The translations under genes and the position numbers were made by a program. Under the pieces are notes generated by a model that had not been told where the DNA came from, did no database searches, and saw only the letters and a program-made list of their open reading frames with translations. Source: CAZAQB01 sp964487155 (GTDB taxonomy: Bacteria > Pseudomonadota > Gammaproteobacteria > Nitrococcales > Nitrococcaceae). Taken from it: a stretch of DNA of 18,260 nt. The stretch spans positions 1-18,260 of the forward strand of contig CAZAQB010000066.1 of the NCBI GenBank assembly GCA_964487155.1, given 5' to 3'. Numbering within the stretch: position 1 is the first letter of the stretch; each line of letters opens with the position of its first letter. Below are positions 7,770 to 14,277 of this stretch, one piece after another.

Positions 7770-8457
7770 GCCGGTCCTCCTCGGAGCGGGCCACGGGCTC
7801 CAGCAGGTGCGGGAAGTCGTTGGCGGGGCGGTTGACCGCCCGGGAAACCGGCCAGGCCGCCAGCTCGCCCGGGTAAGGCGCCAGCAGCTCGGCCGCGTCG
7901 GTGAGCTGCGGATCCAGCCAGCGGGCCCATGCCTCGGGGGGCAGGACCACCGGCATGCGCGGATGGATGAAGGCCACCGAGGGGGCCGCGGGAGCGGTGA
8001 TGATGGCGCAGCTGCGCCCCGCCTCGGGGTGGTCATCAAAGAGGCCGGCGAAGGCGAAGCTCGCCTCGCCCGCCGGACGCACGGCATACGGCTGCTTTCC
8101 CTGGGGCCCGGCCAGCCACTCGTACCAGGCGTCCGCCGGCACCAACGTGCGGCGCCGGCGCAGGGCGTTGCGGAACAGCGGGCTGCGGGCAACGCTCTCG
8201 GCCCGGGCGTTGATGGGCGCCCGCGCCCGGCCCCGGATCTCCACCCCGGCGGCGGTGGGAGCGAACGCCGGCACCAGGCCCCAGCGCATGGCGCCTAGCC
8301 GGCGAACTCCCTCGGCATCCCGATAGATGTTGAGGATCGGCTGGCCGGGCGGGATGTTGCAGCTCGGCTGCCAGTCGCCAAGACCCGGGCCGGCCTGGGC
8401 CTCGAACTGCTCCAGCAGGGATTCCGTGGCCCGGTGCAGGGCGAAGCGTCCGCACAC
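7753..8457 (-). CDS. SOS response-associated peptidase, HMCES/YedK family
   Basis: A 234-residue protein of the SRAP family, which forms a covalent thiazolidine crosslink with abasic sites in single-stranded DNA and so shields them. It starts MCGRFAL: Cys2 becomes the N-terminal catalytic residue after Met removal, so the GTG start at 8457 is effectively fixed. Other key residues are present: Asn83 in INARAES, Glu113 in PADAWYEW, and His165 in HPRMPVVL. Length is normal. It overlaps the downstream DUF938 gene by 17 bases. I see no LexA-like operator in the 265-base upstream region. Confidence 0.93.
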   Translation of the reverse strand: MCGRFALHRATESLLEQFEAQAGPGLGDWQPSCNIPPGQPILNIYRDAEGVRRLGAMRWGLVPAFAPTAAGVEIRGRARAPINARAESVARSPLFRNALRRRRTLVPADAWYEWLAGPQGKQPYAVRPAGEASFAFAGLFDDHPEAGRSCAIITAPAAPSVAFIHPRMPVVLPPEAWARWLDPQLTDAAELLAPYPGELAAWPVSRAVNRPANDFPHLLEPVARSEEDRHGPRP

Positions 8458-8563
8458 GGGGCTACCCAGCGGCTCCCAACAGACGCCACGGCTGCGAGCG
8501 CCGATTAACGCCCGAAGGGCATCCCGCGTGGAGTTGTTCGCTCATGCGTCCAAGCTACACCAA

Positions 8564-8586
8564 CGCGCTCGCAGCTTGCGAGCGCG
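8564..8586. other. Strong hairpin in divergent leader region, first
   Basis: A perfect 10-bp stem, CGCGCTCGCA / TGCGAGCGCG, with a 3-base loop GCT. It lies in the 265-base region between the divergent YedK-type and HlyU-like genes. No T-run follows on either strand, so it is not a clear intrinsic terminator. No GTAG is found at its foot, unlike the repeats further right. Confidence 0.55.
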
Positions 8587-8652
8587 CCGCCCCGAAGCAT
8601 GGCGGTCCCGACCCCCACGCCGCGGGGCGCGGCTATGCTTGCAGCCAGAGGA

Positions 8653-8683
8653 GCGTGCCCGGTCCGGCTGGGGCCGGGCACGC
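8653..8683 (+). promoter_or_regulatory. Strong hairpin upstream of HlyU-like gene, second
   Basis: Arms GCGTGCCCGGTCC and GGGCCGGGCACGC form a 13-bp stem with one G-U wobble in RNA and a 5-base loop. It ends 39 bases before the HlyU-like start codon and is not followed by a T-run. It could be a leader structure or a transcription-factor site for the HlyU-like-corA unit; the function is inferred from position only. Confidence 0.35.
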
Positions 8684-8722
8684 CGCTCGCAGCACCCACC
8701 GGCGCTTCGGGAGGTTCGGGCA

Positions 8723-9010
8723 ATGGCCGCAGGATTCATCCGCAGGCTGTTCGGAGGCGGCGGCCGCGAAGCCGCCGCGGAGGCCGCGCGGGAGCGCTAC
8801 CAGGACCTCGAGCTGGTTGCCACGCCCCAGGCCGAAGGGGACAGCTGGCGCATCGCCGGGCGCATCGTGCGTGAGGGGCCGGACGGCGAGCAGGTGCACG
8901 AGTTCGTGCGCGCCGATCTGCTGCCCAGCCGCGACGCCGCCGCCGAGGCCACCCTGCGCAAGGCCCGGCGCATCGTCGACGAGTCCGGCGAGCGGCTGTT
9001 CGCCGAGTGA
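8723..9010 (+). CDS. HlyU family protein
   Basis: A 95-residue small protein. After an amphipathic start (MAAGFIRRLFGGG) and an Ala/Glu/Arg helix comes the HlyU-like core: YQDLELVATPQ, then WRIAGRIVRE and EQVHEFVRADLLPSRDAA, with a final helix KARRIVDESGERLF. The pattern of YxxxxLxATP, WRIAGxI and HxFxRAD is that of PF10115 (HlyU). The name comes from the Vibrio haemolysin regulator annotation; DNA binding is not evident here and its role is uncertain. ATG 8723 has GGGAGG 8 bases upstream. CorA follows after 13 bases with no good ribosome binding site of its own, so the two are probably one operon. Confidence 0.8.
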   Translation: MAAGFIRRLFGGGGREAAAEAARERYQDLELVATPQAEGDSWRIAGRIVREGPDGEQVHEFVRADLLPSRDAAAEATLRKARRIVDESGERLFAE

Positions 9011-9023
9011 GCCGCGCCGGCCG

Positions 9024-9989
9024 ATGCTGATCAACTGTGTCGCCTACCGGGACGGCCGCCGGCTGCGGGATCTGTCCCTCGGCGAGATCCACCCCTTGCT
9101 GGAGGCCCCGGACACCTTCGTCTGGGTCGCCCTGCGGGATCCCGACGCCGGCGAGTTGCAGGCGCTGCAGGGCGCGTTTGACCTCCACGACCTGGCGGTG
9201 GAGGACGCCGTGCGCGGCCACCAGCGGCCCAAGCTGGAGGAGTACGGACCGTCGCTGTTCCTGGTGGTGCACACGGTGGACATGGCTGACGGGGACCTGG
9301 AACTGGGCGAGATGGCGGTGTTCGCCGGCGCCAACTACGTGCTGACCGTGCGCAGCGGCGCCGGCCAGGACTTCCGCTCCGTGCGGGAGCGCTGCGAGCG
9401 CGAGCCCGAACTGCTGCGCCAGGGCCCCGCATTCGTCGTGTATGCCCTGATGGACGCCGTAGTGGACCGCTACTTCCCGGTGGCGGAGGCCCTGGAGGCC
9501 GAGCTTGAGTCCCTGGAGCAGGACATCTTCGAGGCCGACTCGCCCCGCCACAGTGTGGAGCGGCTCTACCAGCTCAAGCGCCGGGTCAACCGCCTGCGCC
9601 ACGCCGTCGTGCCCCTGCTGGAGGCCACCGGCCGGCTCCACGGCGGCCGGGTGCCGGCCCTGTGCGCCGGCATGCAGAACTATTTCCGGGACGTCCACGA
9701 CCACCTGCAGCGCATCGGCGCCACCGTGGAACACATCCGCGAGACCATCGTCACCGCCATGCAGATGAGCCTGTCCATGGCCGCCATGGAGGAGACCGAG
9801 GTCAACAAGCGGCTCGCCGCCTGGGCCGCCATCTTCGCGGTGGCCACGGTGCTGGCGGGCATCTGGGGCATGAACTTCGAGCACATGCCGGAACTGGACT
9901 GGCGCTTCGGCTACCCCGCCGCGCTGCTGGTCATGGTCGGGGTCTGCGGCTACCTGTTCTACCGCTTTCGGCGCGCGCGTTGGCTGTAG
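9024..9989 (+). CDS. corA: CorA family magnesium/divalent cation channel
   Basis: A 321-residue CorA. A long cytoplasmic N-terminal domain (about 1-260) is followed by helices leading to the signature WGMNFEHMPELDW at the end of the first transmembrane helix; GMN is the ion selectivity filter and MPEL the periplasmic loop. A second membrane helix ends in basic YRFRRARWL on the cytoplasmic side. This is the normal 2-TM CorA topology; five subunits form an inner-membrane channel for Mg2+ (also Co2+ and Ni2+). ATG 9024 lacks a clear Shine-Dalgarno, which suggests coupling to the HlyU-like gene ending 13 bases earlier. A much longer in-frame extension upstream is not gene-like and overlaps the HlyU-like gene. 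Confidence 0.95.
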   Translation: MLINCVAYRDGRRLRDLSLGEIHPLLEAPDTFVWVALRDPDAGELQALQGAFDLHDLAVEDAVRGHQRPKLEEYGPSLFLVVHTVDMADGDLELGEMAVFAGANYVLTVRSGAGQDFRSVRERCEREPELLRQGPAFVVYALMDAVVDRYFPVAEALEAELESLEQDIFEADSPRHSVERLYQLKRRVNRLRHAVVPLLEATGRLHGGRVPALCAGMQNYFRDVHDHLQRIGATVEHIRETIVTAMQMSLSMAAMEETEVNKRLAAWAAIFAVATVLAGIWGMNFEHMPELDWRFGYPAALLVMVGVCGYLFYRFRRARWL

Positions 9990-10047
9990 TTCAGCCTGCC
10001 GCGCGCGAAGCCGGCGCCGGGTCCCAGAGTGCCAGGCCGGGGCCCGC

Positions 10048-10076
10048 GTAGGCCGGATAAGCGAAGCGCATCCGGC
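10048..10076 (+). repeat. REP-like hairpin with GTAG head, family 1
   Basis: GTAG at 10048-10051 is directly followed by the inverted repeat GCCGGAT ... ATCCGGC (10052-10076). It forms an inverted pair with the hairpin at 10106-10133. It lies in the gene-poor stretch after corA. Confidence 0.7.
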
Positions 10077-10105
10077 GGCTGCACGTGGCGTTTGCTCCGC
10101 TGGGT

Positions 10106-10133
10106 CCCACGTTTCTTCGCAACGTGGGTCTAC
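10106..10133 (-). repeat. REP-like hairpin with GTAG head, family 2
   Basis: On the minus strand: GTAG, one base, then CCCACGTT, loop GCGAAGA, AACGTGGG (8-bp perfect stem). Stem and loop recur at 11292-11318, 11398-11426 and 14139-14167. Downstream, at 10155-10176, ATGAAC recurs three times at 8-base spacing, a short simple repeat. Confidence 0.75.
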
Positions 10134-10207
10134 GCCGGCCCCCCGGATCAACCAATGAACCGATGAACGGATGAACCAGCCAACCAGCCACCCAGGCGCC
10201 CCCCGCC

Positions 10208-10300
10208 ATGGTCATGAACAGCCGGGAGGAGATCGAGCAGGCGCTGCGGGACTACCGGGACGGGCGGCTGGCGGCCGCGGCCCGGGCCGAGCGCTTCTGA
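10208..10300 (+). pseudogene. Pirin C-terminal remnant
   Basis: Thirty codons read MVMNSREEIEQALRDYRDGR followed by a short Ala/Arg-rich tail and a stop. VMN(S/T)REEIEQAxRDYxxGR is the characteristic C-terminal end of pirin family cupin proteins, which are about 230-300 residues long. No other part of a pirin is found upstream: before codon 1 lie simple repeats and REP-like hairpins. So this is most likely the surviving tail of a pirin gene lost by deletion. It ends 4 bases before the psiE stop codon. A separate small expressed protein is possible but less likely; I see no good ribosome binding site. Confidence 0.6.
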
Positions 10301-10304
10301 AACG

Positions 10305-10769
10305 TCAGACTTTCTCGCCGGGCGCCCGGCGCAGCACGAAAATGGCCACGACCAGCGCCACGATGATGGCGGTGAGCAGACCCAGTTCCATCATCACCAG
10401 ATAGAAGGTGGCAGCGTGGGCCGCGTCCGGCATTCCCTGCTCGGCGGTAATCACCAGCATGCGGCGGATCGCAGCGATGACGCCGATGATCAGGAACGGC
10501 TCGCAGTTCAGGGCGCGGCCCTTGAGGGAGAGACCGGCGGTGTGGATGATCTCCACCAGCATGAACACCAGCAGCAGATCCTGCAGGGCCCTGTGAGCCG
10601 CCTCGCCCACTTCCCCCGCCAGCGCCAGCCTGCCGGCGACGACCAGCGTCCACAGCAGCAGCGCGACGGCGATCACCGCCAGCAGCCCGGCGATGGCAAG
10701 GTAGATGGCGCGCTCCACTTCGGACAGGGCGCGGCTGGCACCGGTGATGGGGCTGCGCTCGTCTGCCAT
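10305..10769 (-). CDS. PsiE family phosphate-starvation-inducible membrane protein
   Basis: A 154-residue inner-membrane protein with four hydrophobic segments (about 22-48, 62-82, 92-108 and 124-146). The central part LLLVFMLVEIIHTAGLSLKG, then CEPFLIIGVIAAIRRMLVIT, matches the PsiE family (PF06146). PsiE is named for induction under phosphate starvation in E. coli; its molecular role is not known. ATG 10769 has GGGAGG 5 bases upstream. It is transcribed divergently from the DUF6164 gene. A single CTGTCA is seen in the shared upstream region (10815-10820), but not a complete Pho box. The closeness of the betaine-lipid genes makes a phosphate link attractive but unproven. Confidence 0.85.
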   Translation of the reverse strand: MADERSPITGASRALSEVERAIYLAIAGLLAVIAVALLLWTLVVAGRLALAGEVGEAAHRALQDLLLVFMLVEIIHTAGLSLKGRALNCEPFLIIGVIAAIRRMLVITAEQGMPDAAHAATFYLVMMELGLLTAIIVALVVAIFVLRRAPGEKV

Positions 10770-10873
10770 GCCTGCCTCCCTCTGCGGCCTGTTGCCGCTG
10801 ACTCATTCCAGAGTCTGTCAGAAGCCGGCCGGCGCTGCTCGCTACGCGCGGATCGGCGCGCGGGATCTGCCCC

Positions 10874-11239
10874 ATGTCGATACTGCTGATGAACCTGCGC
10901 GGAGTGCCCGACGACGAGGCCGAGCAGGTCCGCGGCCTGCTGCGCGAGCGGGGCATCGAGTTCTTCGAGACGCCTCCCAGCCGCTGGCTGGTGTCCGCCG
11001 GCGCCATCTGGATCAGCGATGACGACGACGCCGAGCGGGCCCGGGAACTGCTCGCGGACTACCAGCAGCGTCGCCAGGCCCAGGCGCGGGCGGACTACGA
11101 GCGCCGCCGCCGGGAGGGAACCGTGGAGGGACTCGGTGCCCGCCTGTGCCGCCAGCCCCTGCGGCTGGCGCTGTACCTGGCCGGCGCCGCGGTGGTGCTT
11201 TACCTGTCGCTGGTGCCGTTCCTGGAGCTGGGGGGCTGA
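10874..11239 (+). CDS. DUF6164 family membrane protein
   Basis: A 121-residue protein. The N-terminal domain (1-70) opens ILLMNLRGVPDDEAEQVRGL and continues IEFFETPPSRWLVSAGAIWI, a pattern I know from DUF6164 proteins; it resembles a small alpha/beta fold comparing the two halves of a short sensor-like domain. A charged helix (about 62-90) follows, and one C-terminal transmembrane helix (about 96-117) anchors it. The function is unknown. Ribosome binding is weak (GGGA about 10 bases before the ATG). It is divergent from psiE with 104 bases between, and its stop is followed at once by the duplicated btaB tail and repeats. Confidence 0.75.
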   Translation: MSILLMNLRGVPDDEAEQVRGLLRERGIEFFETPPSRWLVSAGAIWISDDDDAERARELLADYQQRRQAQARADYERRRREGTVEGLGARLCRQPLRLALYLAGAAVVLYLSLVPFLELGG

Positions 11240-11248
11240 GCGCCCCGG

Positions 11249-11296
11249 CGCCGGCCCAGGAACATCAGGCAGGCCCGGACCGAAGCCCGCCGTAGG
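11249..11296 (-). pseudogene. Duplicated fragment of the btaB 3' end
   Basis: This stretch matches 11668-11710, the last coding bases of btaB, closely, with a 5-base insertion and a few substitutions. It includes the codons for LMFLGRR. The match ends at CCCGCCGTAGG; beyond that, btaB continues CCGGCAGGG whereas here the REP-like hairpin GGCACGTT begins. So it is a broken copy of the gene end joined to a repeat. Confidence 0.65.
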
Positions 11297-11318
11297 GCAC
11301 GTTGCGAAGAAACGTGCC
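11292..11318 (+). repeat. REP-like hairpin with GTAG head, family 2
   Basis: GTAG at 11292-11295, then GGCACGTT, loop GCGAAGA, AACGTGCC. The stem carries a compensated change relative to the 10106 copy (GGC/GCC in place of CCC/GGG), with the same loop on the matching strand. Together with 11398-11426 it makes an inverted pair about 135 bases long. Confidence 0.75.
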
Positions 11319-11397
11319 ATCGGGCGGTGGCGCGGGTACCTCGACTTGAGCCAGGCGCAGGCCCGGGAATGAATACCTTGGCGTCTGATACGCAGAC

Positions 11398-11426
11398 CCC
11401 CACGTTTCTCCGCAACGTGGGGCTAC
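11398..11426 (-). repeat. REP-like hairpin with GTAG head, family 2
   Basis: On the minus strand GTAG is directly followed by CCCCACGTT, loop GCGGAGA, AACGTGGGG, a perfect 9-bp stem. It faces the 11292 copy. The rest of the 418-base space between DUF6164 and btaB (11240-11657) holds the btaB fragment and one more hairpin, but no gene I can support. Confidence 0.75.
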
Positions 11427-11549
11427 GGCGGCTGCCGGAGGATTGAGGTCTGCGGTGATGTGGCTACTGGGCAACGGTTCGCTGCGACGCCGGCCATTGC
11501 AAGGCCGTTTCGCGTACTTCGTACGCAGTACTCGGTACCACCGCAAGTC

Positions 11550-11580
11550 GGTGGGTTTAGCTGCACTCTGCCCACCCTAC
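11550..11580 (-). repeat. REP-like hairpin with GTAG head, family 3
   Basis: On the minus strand GTAG is followed by GGTGGG, a 15-base interior, then CCCACC. The stem is different from families 1, 2 and 4 and the interior longer. The sequence type (GTAGGGTGGGCA ... CCCACC) is a common intergenic repeat style in Gammaproteobacteria. Confidence 0.55.
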
Positions 11581-11657
11581 GCCCTTCGCCCTGCCAGCGG
11601 GCGCGATCAAAATCCCCGCAGGCTGGGCGGAGCCCGCCAGACCCGGCGTCATCGACC

Positions 11658-12305
11658 TCAGGCCGAGCGCCGGCCCAGGAACATCAGGTAGGTCCACAGC
11701 CCGCCGTAGGCCGGCAGGGAGCGGTCCAGAGACGCCTGCAGGCGCTGGCGCAGAGCTGGTGGCAGATGGCCTTCCATACGCACATGATTGACCCCCATCC
11801 AGCGCCGGAACGCGCCTAGCGGGGAGTTCTCGAAGTCCACCACCGCCAGCATGCCGCGCGGGGAAAGATCCTTGAGTGCGACGTCCAGGGCAGCGTCCCA
11901 GCCCGGGTTGAACATGGACAGCGCATAGGAGAACAGGATCACGTCGAAACCCTCGCCGGGCGCCTCCGGTGCCAGGTAGGGGCGATGCACCAGCCGAACC
12001 CGGTCGCCCAGGGATGCCGTCCGCCGGGCGGCCCTGGCCAGCATGTCCGCCGAGGCATCCAGGCCGGTGATGCGGGCAGTGGGAAAGCGCCGGGCCAGGG
12101 CGGCCAGGTTGGTGCCGGTGCCGCAGCCCACCTCCAGCACCGAGTCCGGCCGCAGTTCCGCCGGCAGGGCCCGGATGATCTCGCGGCGCCCGAACAGGAA
12201 ACTCCAACGGGTAGCGTCGTAGAGGCGGGCGTGCAGACGGTAGTAGCGCTCGACCGCGGCGGTGCCGGGCCGCGGCGCGCCGGCGGACCGCGACACGGCG
12301 GTCAT
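11658..12305 (-). CDS. btaB: BtaB-like betaine lipid N-methyltransferase
   Basis: A 215-residue class I SAM methyltransferase. The SAM motif VLEVGCGTGTNLAAL lies at 57-71 and the acidic motif at ITGLDAS; later come FDVILFSYALSMFNP and a C-terminal GLWTYLMFLGRR. The opening YYRLHARLYDATRWSFLFGR is typical of BtaB, which methylates diacylglyceryl-homoserine three times to DGTS at the cytoplasmic membrane. The assignment is strengthened by btaA directly upstream: ATG 12305 overlaps the btaA stop (ATGA), and GGAGG lies 4 bases before it. The last part of this gene has a broken copy at 11249-11296. Confidence 0.88.
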   Translation of the reverse strand: MTAVSRSAGAPRPGTAAVERYYRLHARLYDATRWSFLFGRREIIRALPAELRPDSVLEVGCGTGTNLAALARRFPTARITGLDASADMLARAARRTASLGDRVRLVHRPYLAPEAPGEGFDVILFSYALSMFNPGWDAALDVALKDLSPRGMLAVVDFENSPLGAFRRWMGVNHVRMEGHLPPALRQRLQASLDRSLPAYGGLWTYLMFLGRRSA

Positions 12306-13480
12306 AGCACCTCCGCCAGGTGCACGCTGCCGTAGGTTCCCACCCGGTCCTGGCGGTGCAGGGCCGCCGAGCGCTCGGGGAAGAAGCGCAGCGAGCGCCG
12401 GGCGAACTCCGGCAGGAAGCTCGCGTCCTGGGCTGCCGAGCGCATCAGCACGCGGCTGCCCGGCCGGCTGTTGGCGAGCACCAGCTGCCATTCCTCCTCC
12501 AGGGCCTGCGGGTCGTGGCGCACCAGCCAGTCCTGGTGATCCAGCAGCACGAAGTGGCTGTAGGTGCCGGGGTTGCGGCACAGGAATTCGCTCACCGTGG
12601 CGGTATGCGTGTGGATGCGCCCGGCATGGCCGGCCAGGTGGCCGAAGTTCTCGCGGCGCAGGTACTCCGGACAGCAGCCCGGCGCGTAGGAGCCGGTCAG
12701 GTACACCCGCCAGAAGTAGTTGTCCCGGATCAGCACCTGGGTGGCCACGTGGCGCAGCTTGTCCGCCAGGTAGCCCGCCAGGCCGCCCGGGTAGCCTTCG
12801 CGGATCAGCCGGATCTGGGCCCGGGGCACACCGAGCATGGACATGACCACCGGCTGGCGCACCACCCAGGAAGTCAGCCGTCCCCAGATCAGCGGCTCGA
12901 TGCGGGCATAGATGGCCCGCTGCTCTTCGAGATCCCGGGCGTCCAGCAGGTCCATGAGGCCCTGGCGCAGCTCGCGGCGGCGCAGCAGCAGCCGGGTGAA
13001 CAGCCAGGCCGCCGCCCCGGCGGTGCCGTGGTAGTAGAACGAGGGACGGCCGCGGTGGCGGTCGAAGTAGACCATGCGCCGGTCCCAGAAGTCGGCGGAG
13101 GCATCGTCCAGGTGAGTACGGGCGGCGGCATAGACGCGCTCCAGGGCGTCGTGGCTGCCCTCGCCAAACATGGCGTAGAGATCGTCGAAGTCGCCCAGCC
13201 GGAACAGCGCCAGCTTGAGCTGCAGCAGCGCGTTCTGGCGGGGATTGACGTCCACCGCGTGAATCTCGGCGGGGCTGTCCAGCAGGTACTCCAGGGCGTT
13301 GCAGCCGGCACTGGTGAGCATCACCACCCGGCTGTCCCGGTCCAGCCCCAGGAGCTCCCGGTCGATGCGGGGGTCTTCCCAGCAGGCGTTGTAGATCAGG
13401 AAGCGGCTGTGGACATTGCGGAACAGGAGGTCATGGGCGGCTCGCCCCAGGTTCGAGCCCGCCCGGCGCAGGGGCTGCAT
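12302..13480 (-). CDS. btaA: BtaA-like SAM:diacylglycerol 3-amino-3-carboxypropyltransferase
   Basis: A 392-residue protein of the DUF3419/BtaA family, which moves the aminocarboxypropyl group of SAM onto diacylglycerol to make diacylglyceryl-homoserine, the first step to the phosphorus-free betaine lipid DGTS. Family marks: NVHSRFLIYNACWEDPRID near the N-terminus, the SAM-binding LTSAGCNALEYLL with downstream AVDVNPRQNALLQLK, YFWRVYLTG, and FVLLDHQDWL near the C-terminus. btaB follows with a 4-base overlap. Neither ATG 13480 nor the in-frame GTGs at 13495 and 13492 has a clear Shine-Dalgarno; I chose the ATG. A lone CTGTCAT (PhoB half-site-like, minus strand) lies at 13535-13541, too little to call a Pho box. 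Confidence 0.9.
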   Translation of the reverse strand: MQPLRRAGSNLGRAAHDLLFRNVHSRFLIYNACWEDPRIDRELLGLDRDSRVVMLTSAGCNALEYLLDSPAEIHAVDVNPRQNALLQLKLALFRLGDFDDLYAMFGEGSHDALERVYAAARTHLDDASADFWDRRMVYFDRHRGRPSFYYHGTAGAAAWLFTRLLLRRRELRQGLMDLLDARDLEEQRAIYARIEPLIWGRLTSWVVRQPVVMSMLGVPRAQIRLIREGYPGGLAGYLADKLRHVATQVLIRDNYFWRVYLTGSYAPGCCPEYLRRENFGHLAGHAGRIHTHTATVSEFLCRNPGTYSHFVLLDHQDWLVRHDPQALEEEWQLVLANSRPGSRVLMRSAAQDASFLPEFARRSLRFFPERSAALHRQDRVGTYGSVHLAEVL

Positions 13481-13689
13481 GGTTGGGTGCACCACCGGTT
13501 GTTGCCGACCAAAGCCGGAGCGTAATGGCCGCAGATGACAGCCTGATTGCCGGCGGGAACTGCAGCCGGGCCGGTGCTGCGGCAGCGCCCTGGGTACGCG
13601 CCTCCCCTTACGCCGATGGGCAGTCAGCCGAATACCGGGCGCGGCGGCGCCAGCCTAGCCTTGAGACAGGCTACAGAGGAGATGCCGCC

Positions 13690-14094
13690 ATGCTGCGAGC
13701 CACCGCCGTTATCGCCCTGACCCTGGCCGTCGCCAGCCCGGGCAGCCAGGCCATGGTGGAAATGCACCAGGGTGATCGTCTCGACCTGCGGCTGCCGGCC
13801 GGCGCCGCCCAGCAGGCGGGGCAGTTCCACGCATCGCGGTCCATGGGCTCGCGGGCACTGCCGCCGGAGCTGCGCCGCAGAGAGGGCCTGCCGGTGCACC
13901 GGATCGCGGCCACCACCAGCGTCGACTCGCCGGCCAGCCGCTTCCGGGCCGACGGCTTCACGAGCACCTATCTGGGCTTTCGCCTGGACGCTCAGGGCCT
14001 GCGAGCAGGCTTCGCCCCCGACGCCCTGCGCCAGTTGCTCCCGGAAGGTGAGAATTCATCGGTGCGGGTGAGCCCGGCCAACGAGCTGCGCTGA
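13690..14094 (+). CDS. Small exported protein of unknown function
   Basis: I do not recognise this 134-residue protein. It begins with a clear signal peptide (MLRATAVIALTLAVASPGSQA, cleavage near residue 21). The mature part is about 110 residues, has no cysteines and no further membrane segment, and is rich in Arg, Ala, Leu and Ser. It should be periplasmic or secreted. ATG 13690 is preceded by GAGGAG at 8 bases. A 6-bp inverted repeat (TAGCCT ... AGGCTA, 13656-13673) lies just before the ribosome binding site. It is divergent from btaA with 209 bases between, and is followed by a REP-like hairpin at 14139. Confidence 0.65.
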   Translation: MLRATAVIALTLAVASPGSQAMVEMHQGDRLDLRLPAGAAQQAGQFHASRSMGSRALPPELRRREGLPVHRIAATTSVDSPASRFRADGFTSTYLGFRLDAQGLRAGFAPDALRQLLPEGENSSVRVSPANELR

Positions 14095-14138
14095 ACCAAC
14101 CCGGCGCACGCCGGTCAAGCCTGGAACAAGGACACGCC

Positions 14139-14167
14139 GTAGCCCCACGTTGCGGAGAAACGCGGGC
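14139..14167 (+). repeat. REP-like hairpin with GTAG head, family 2, decayed
   Basis: GTAG at 14139-14142, then CCCCACGTT, loop GCGGAGA, and the imperfect partner AACGCGGGC. The loop is identical to that of the 11398 copy on the matching strand, but the stem has a mismatch, so this copy appears older. Confidence 0.65.
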
Positions 14168-14195
14168 TCGGGCGTCACCAATTGCCGCGGCACTA

Positions 14196-14213
14196 GCAGC
14201 CTGTCGGACTTAG
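14196..14213 (+). repeat. 18-nt motif shared with hairpin at 17690
   Basis: GCAGCCTGTCGGACTTAG occurs here and identically at 17690-17707, where it is the left half of a perfect 15-bp hairpin. Here the right half is missing and a short reading frame begins immediately after. Confidence 0.6.
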
Positions 14214-14214
14214 G

Positions 14215-14277
14215 ATGCTGGACATGCTGGACGACTACCCCGAACTGGCCGCCCGCCAGATGCGGCGGCGGGCGTGA
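14215..14277 (+). CDS. Possible 20-residue leader peptide
   Basis: ATG 14215 opens a 20-codon frame (MLDMLDDYPELAARQMRRRA) whose stop overlaps the GTG start of the HAF-repeat gene (GTGA). The HAF gene has no good ribosome binding site, so coupled translation is conceivable. It may equally be the remnant of a truncated gene or chance. I recognise no family. Confidence 0.2.
   Translation: MLDMLDDYPELAARQMRRRA

Noticed and set aside
8458..8540. LexA operator before the SOS-associated peptidase
   Set aside because: No CTGT-N8-ACAG-like palindrome is seen in the upstream region; SOS control is not supported.
8544..9023. N-terminal extension of CorA by 160 residues
   Set aside because: It would overlap the HlyU-like gene in another frame, has Arg/Pro/Ala shadow composition, and CorA homologues begin near ATG 9024.
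10155..10176. Iteron-like origin repeats (ATGAAC three times at 8-base steps)
   Set aside because: Only three six-base units, no replication gene, no AT-rich stretch; more likely a simple intergenic repeat.
11658..12581. Longer btaB start 92 codons upstream
   Set aside because: It would lie inside btaA in another frame; the ATGA overlap with GGAGG before ATG 12305 is the normal arrangement.
12320..13525. Long plus-strand frame opposite btaA, and a long minus-strand frame (8736-10151) opposite HlyU-like/corA
   Set aside because: Composition is that of antisense shadows (Gln/Val/Gly/His-rich), no recognisable motif, and the sense genes are unambiguous.
13524..13541. Pho box before btaA, and a CTGTCA before psiE (10815-10820)
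   Set aside because: Only one good half-site in each case; the second half at 11-base spacing matches poorly, and single hexamers are expected by chance several times in 18 kb.
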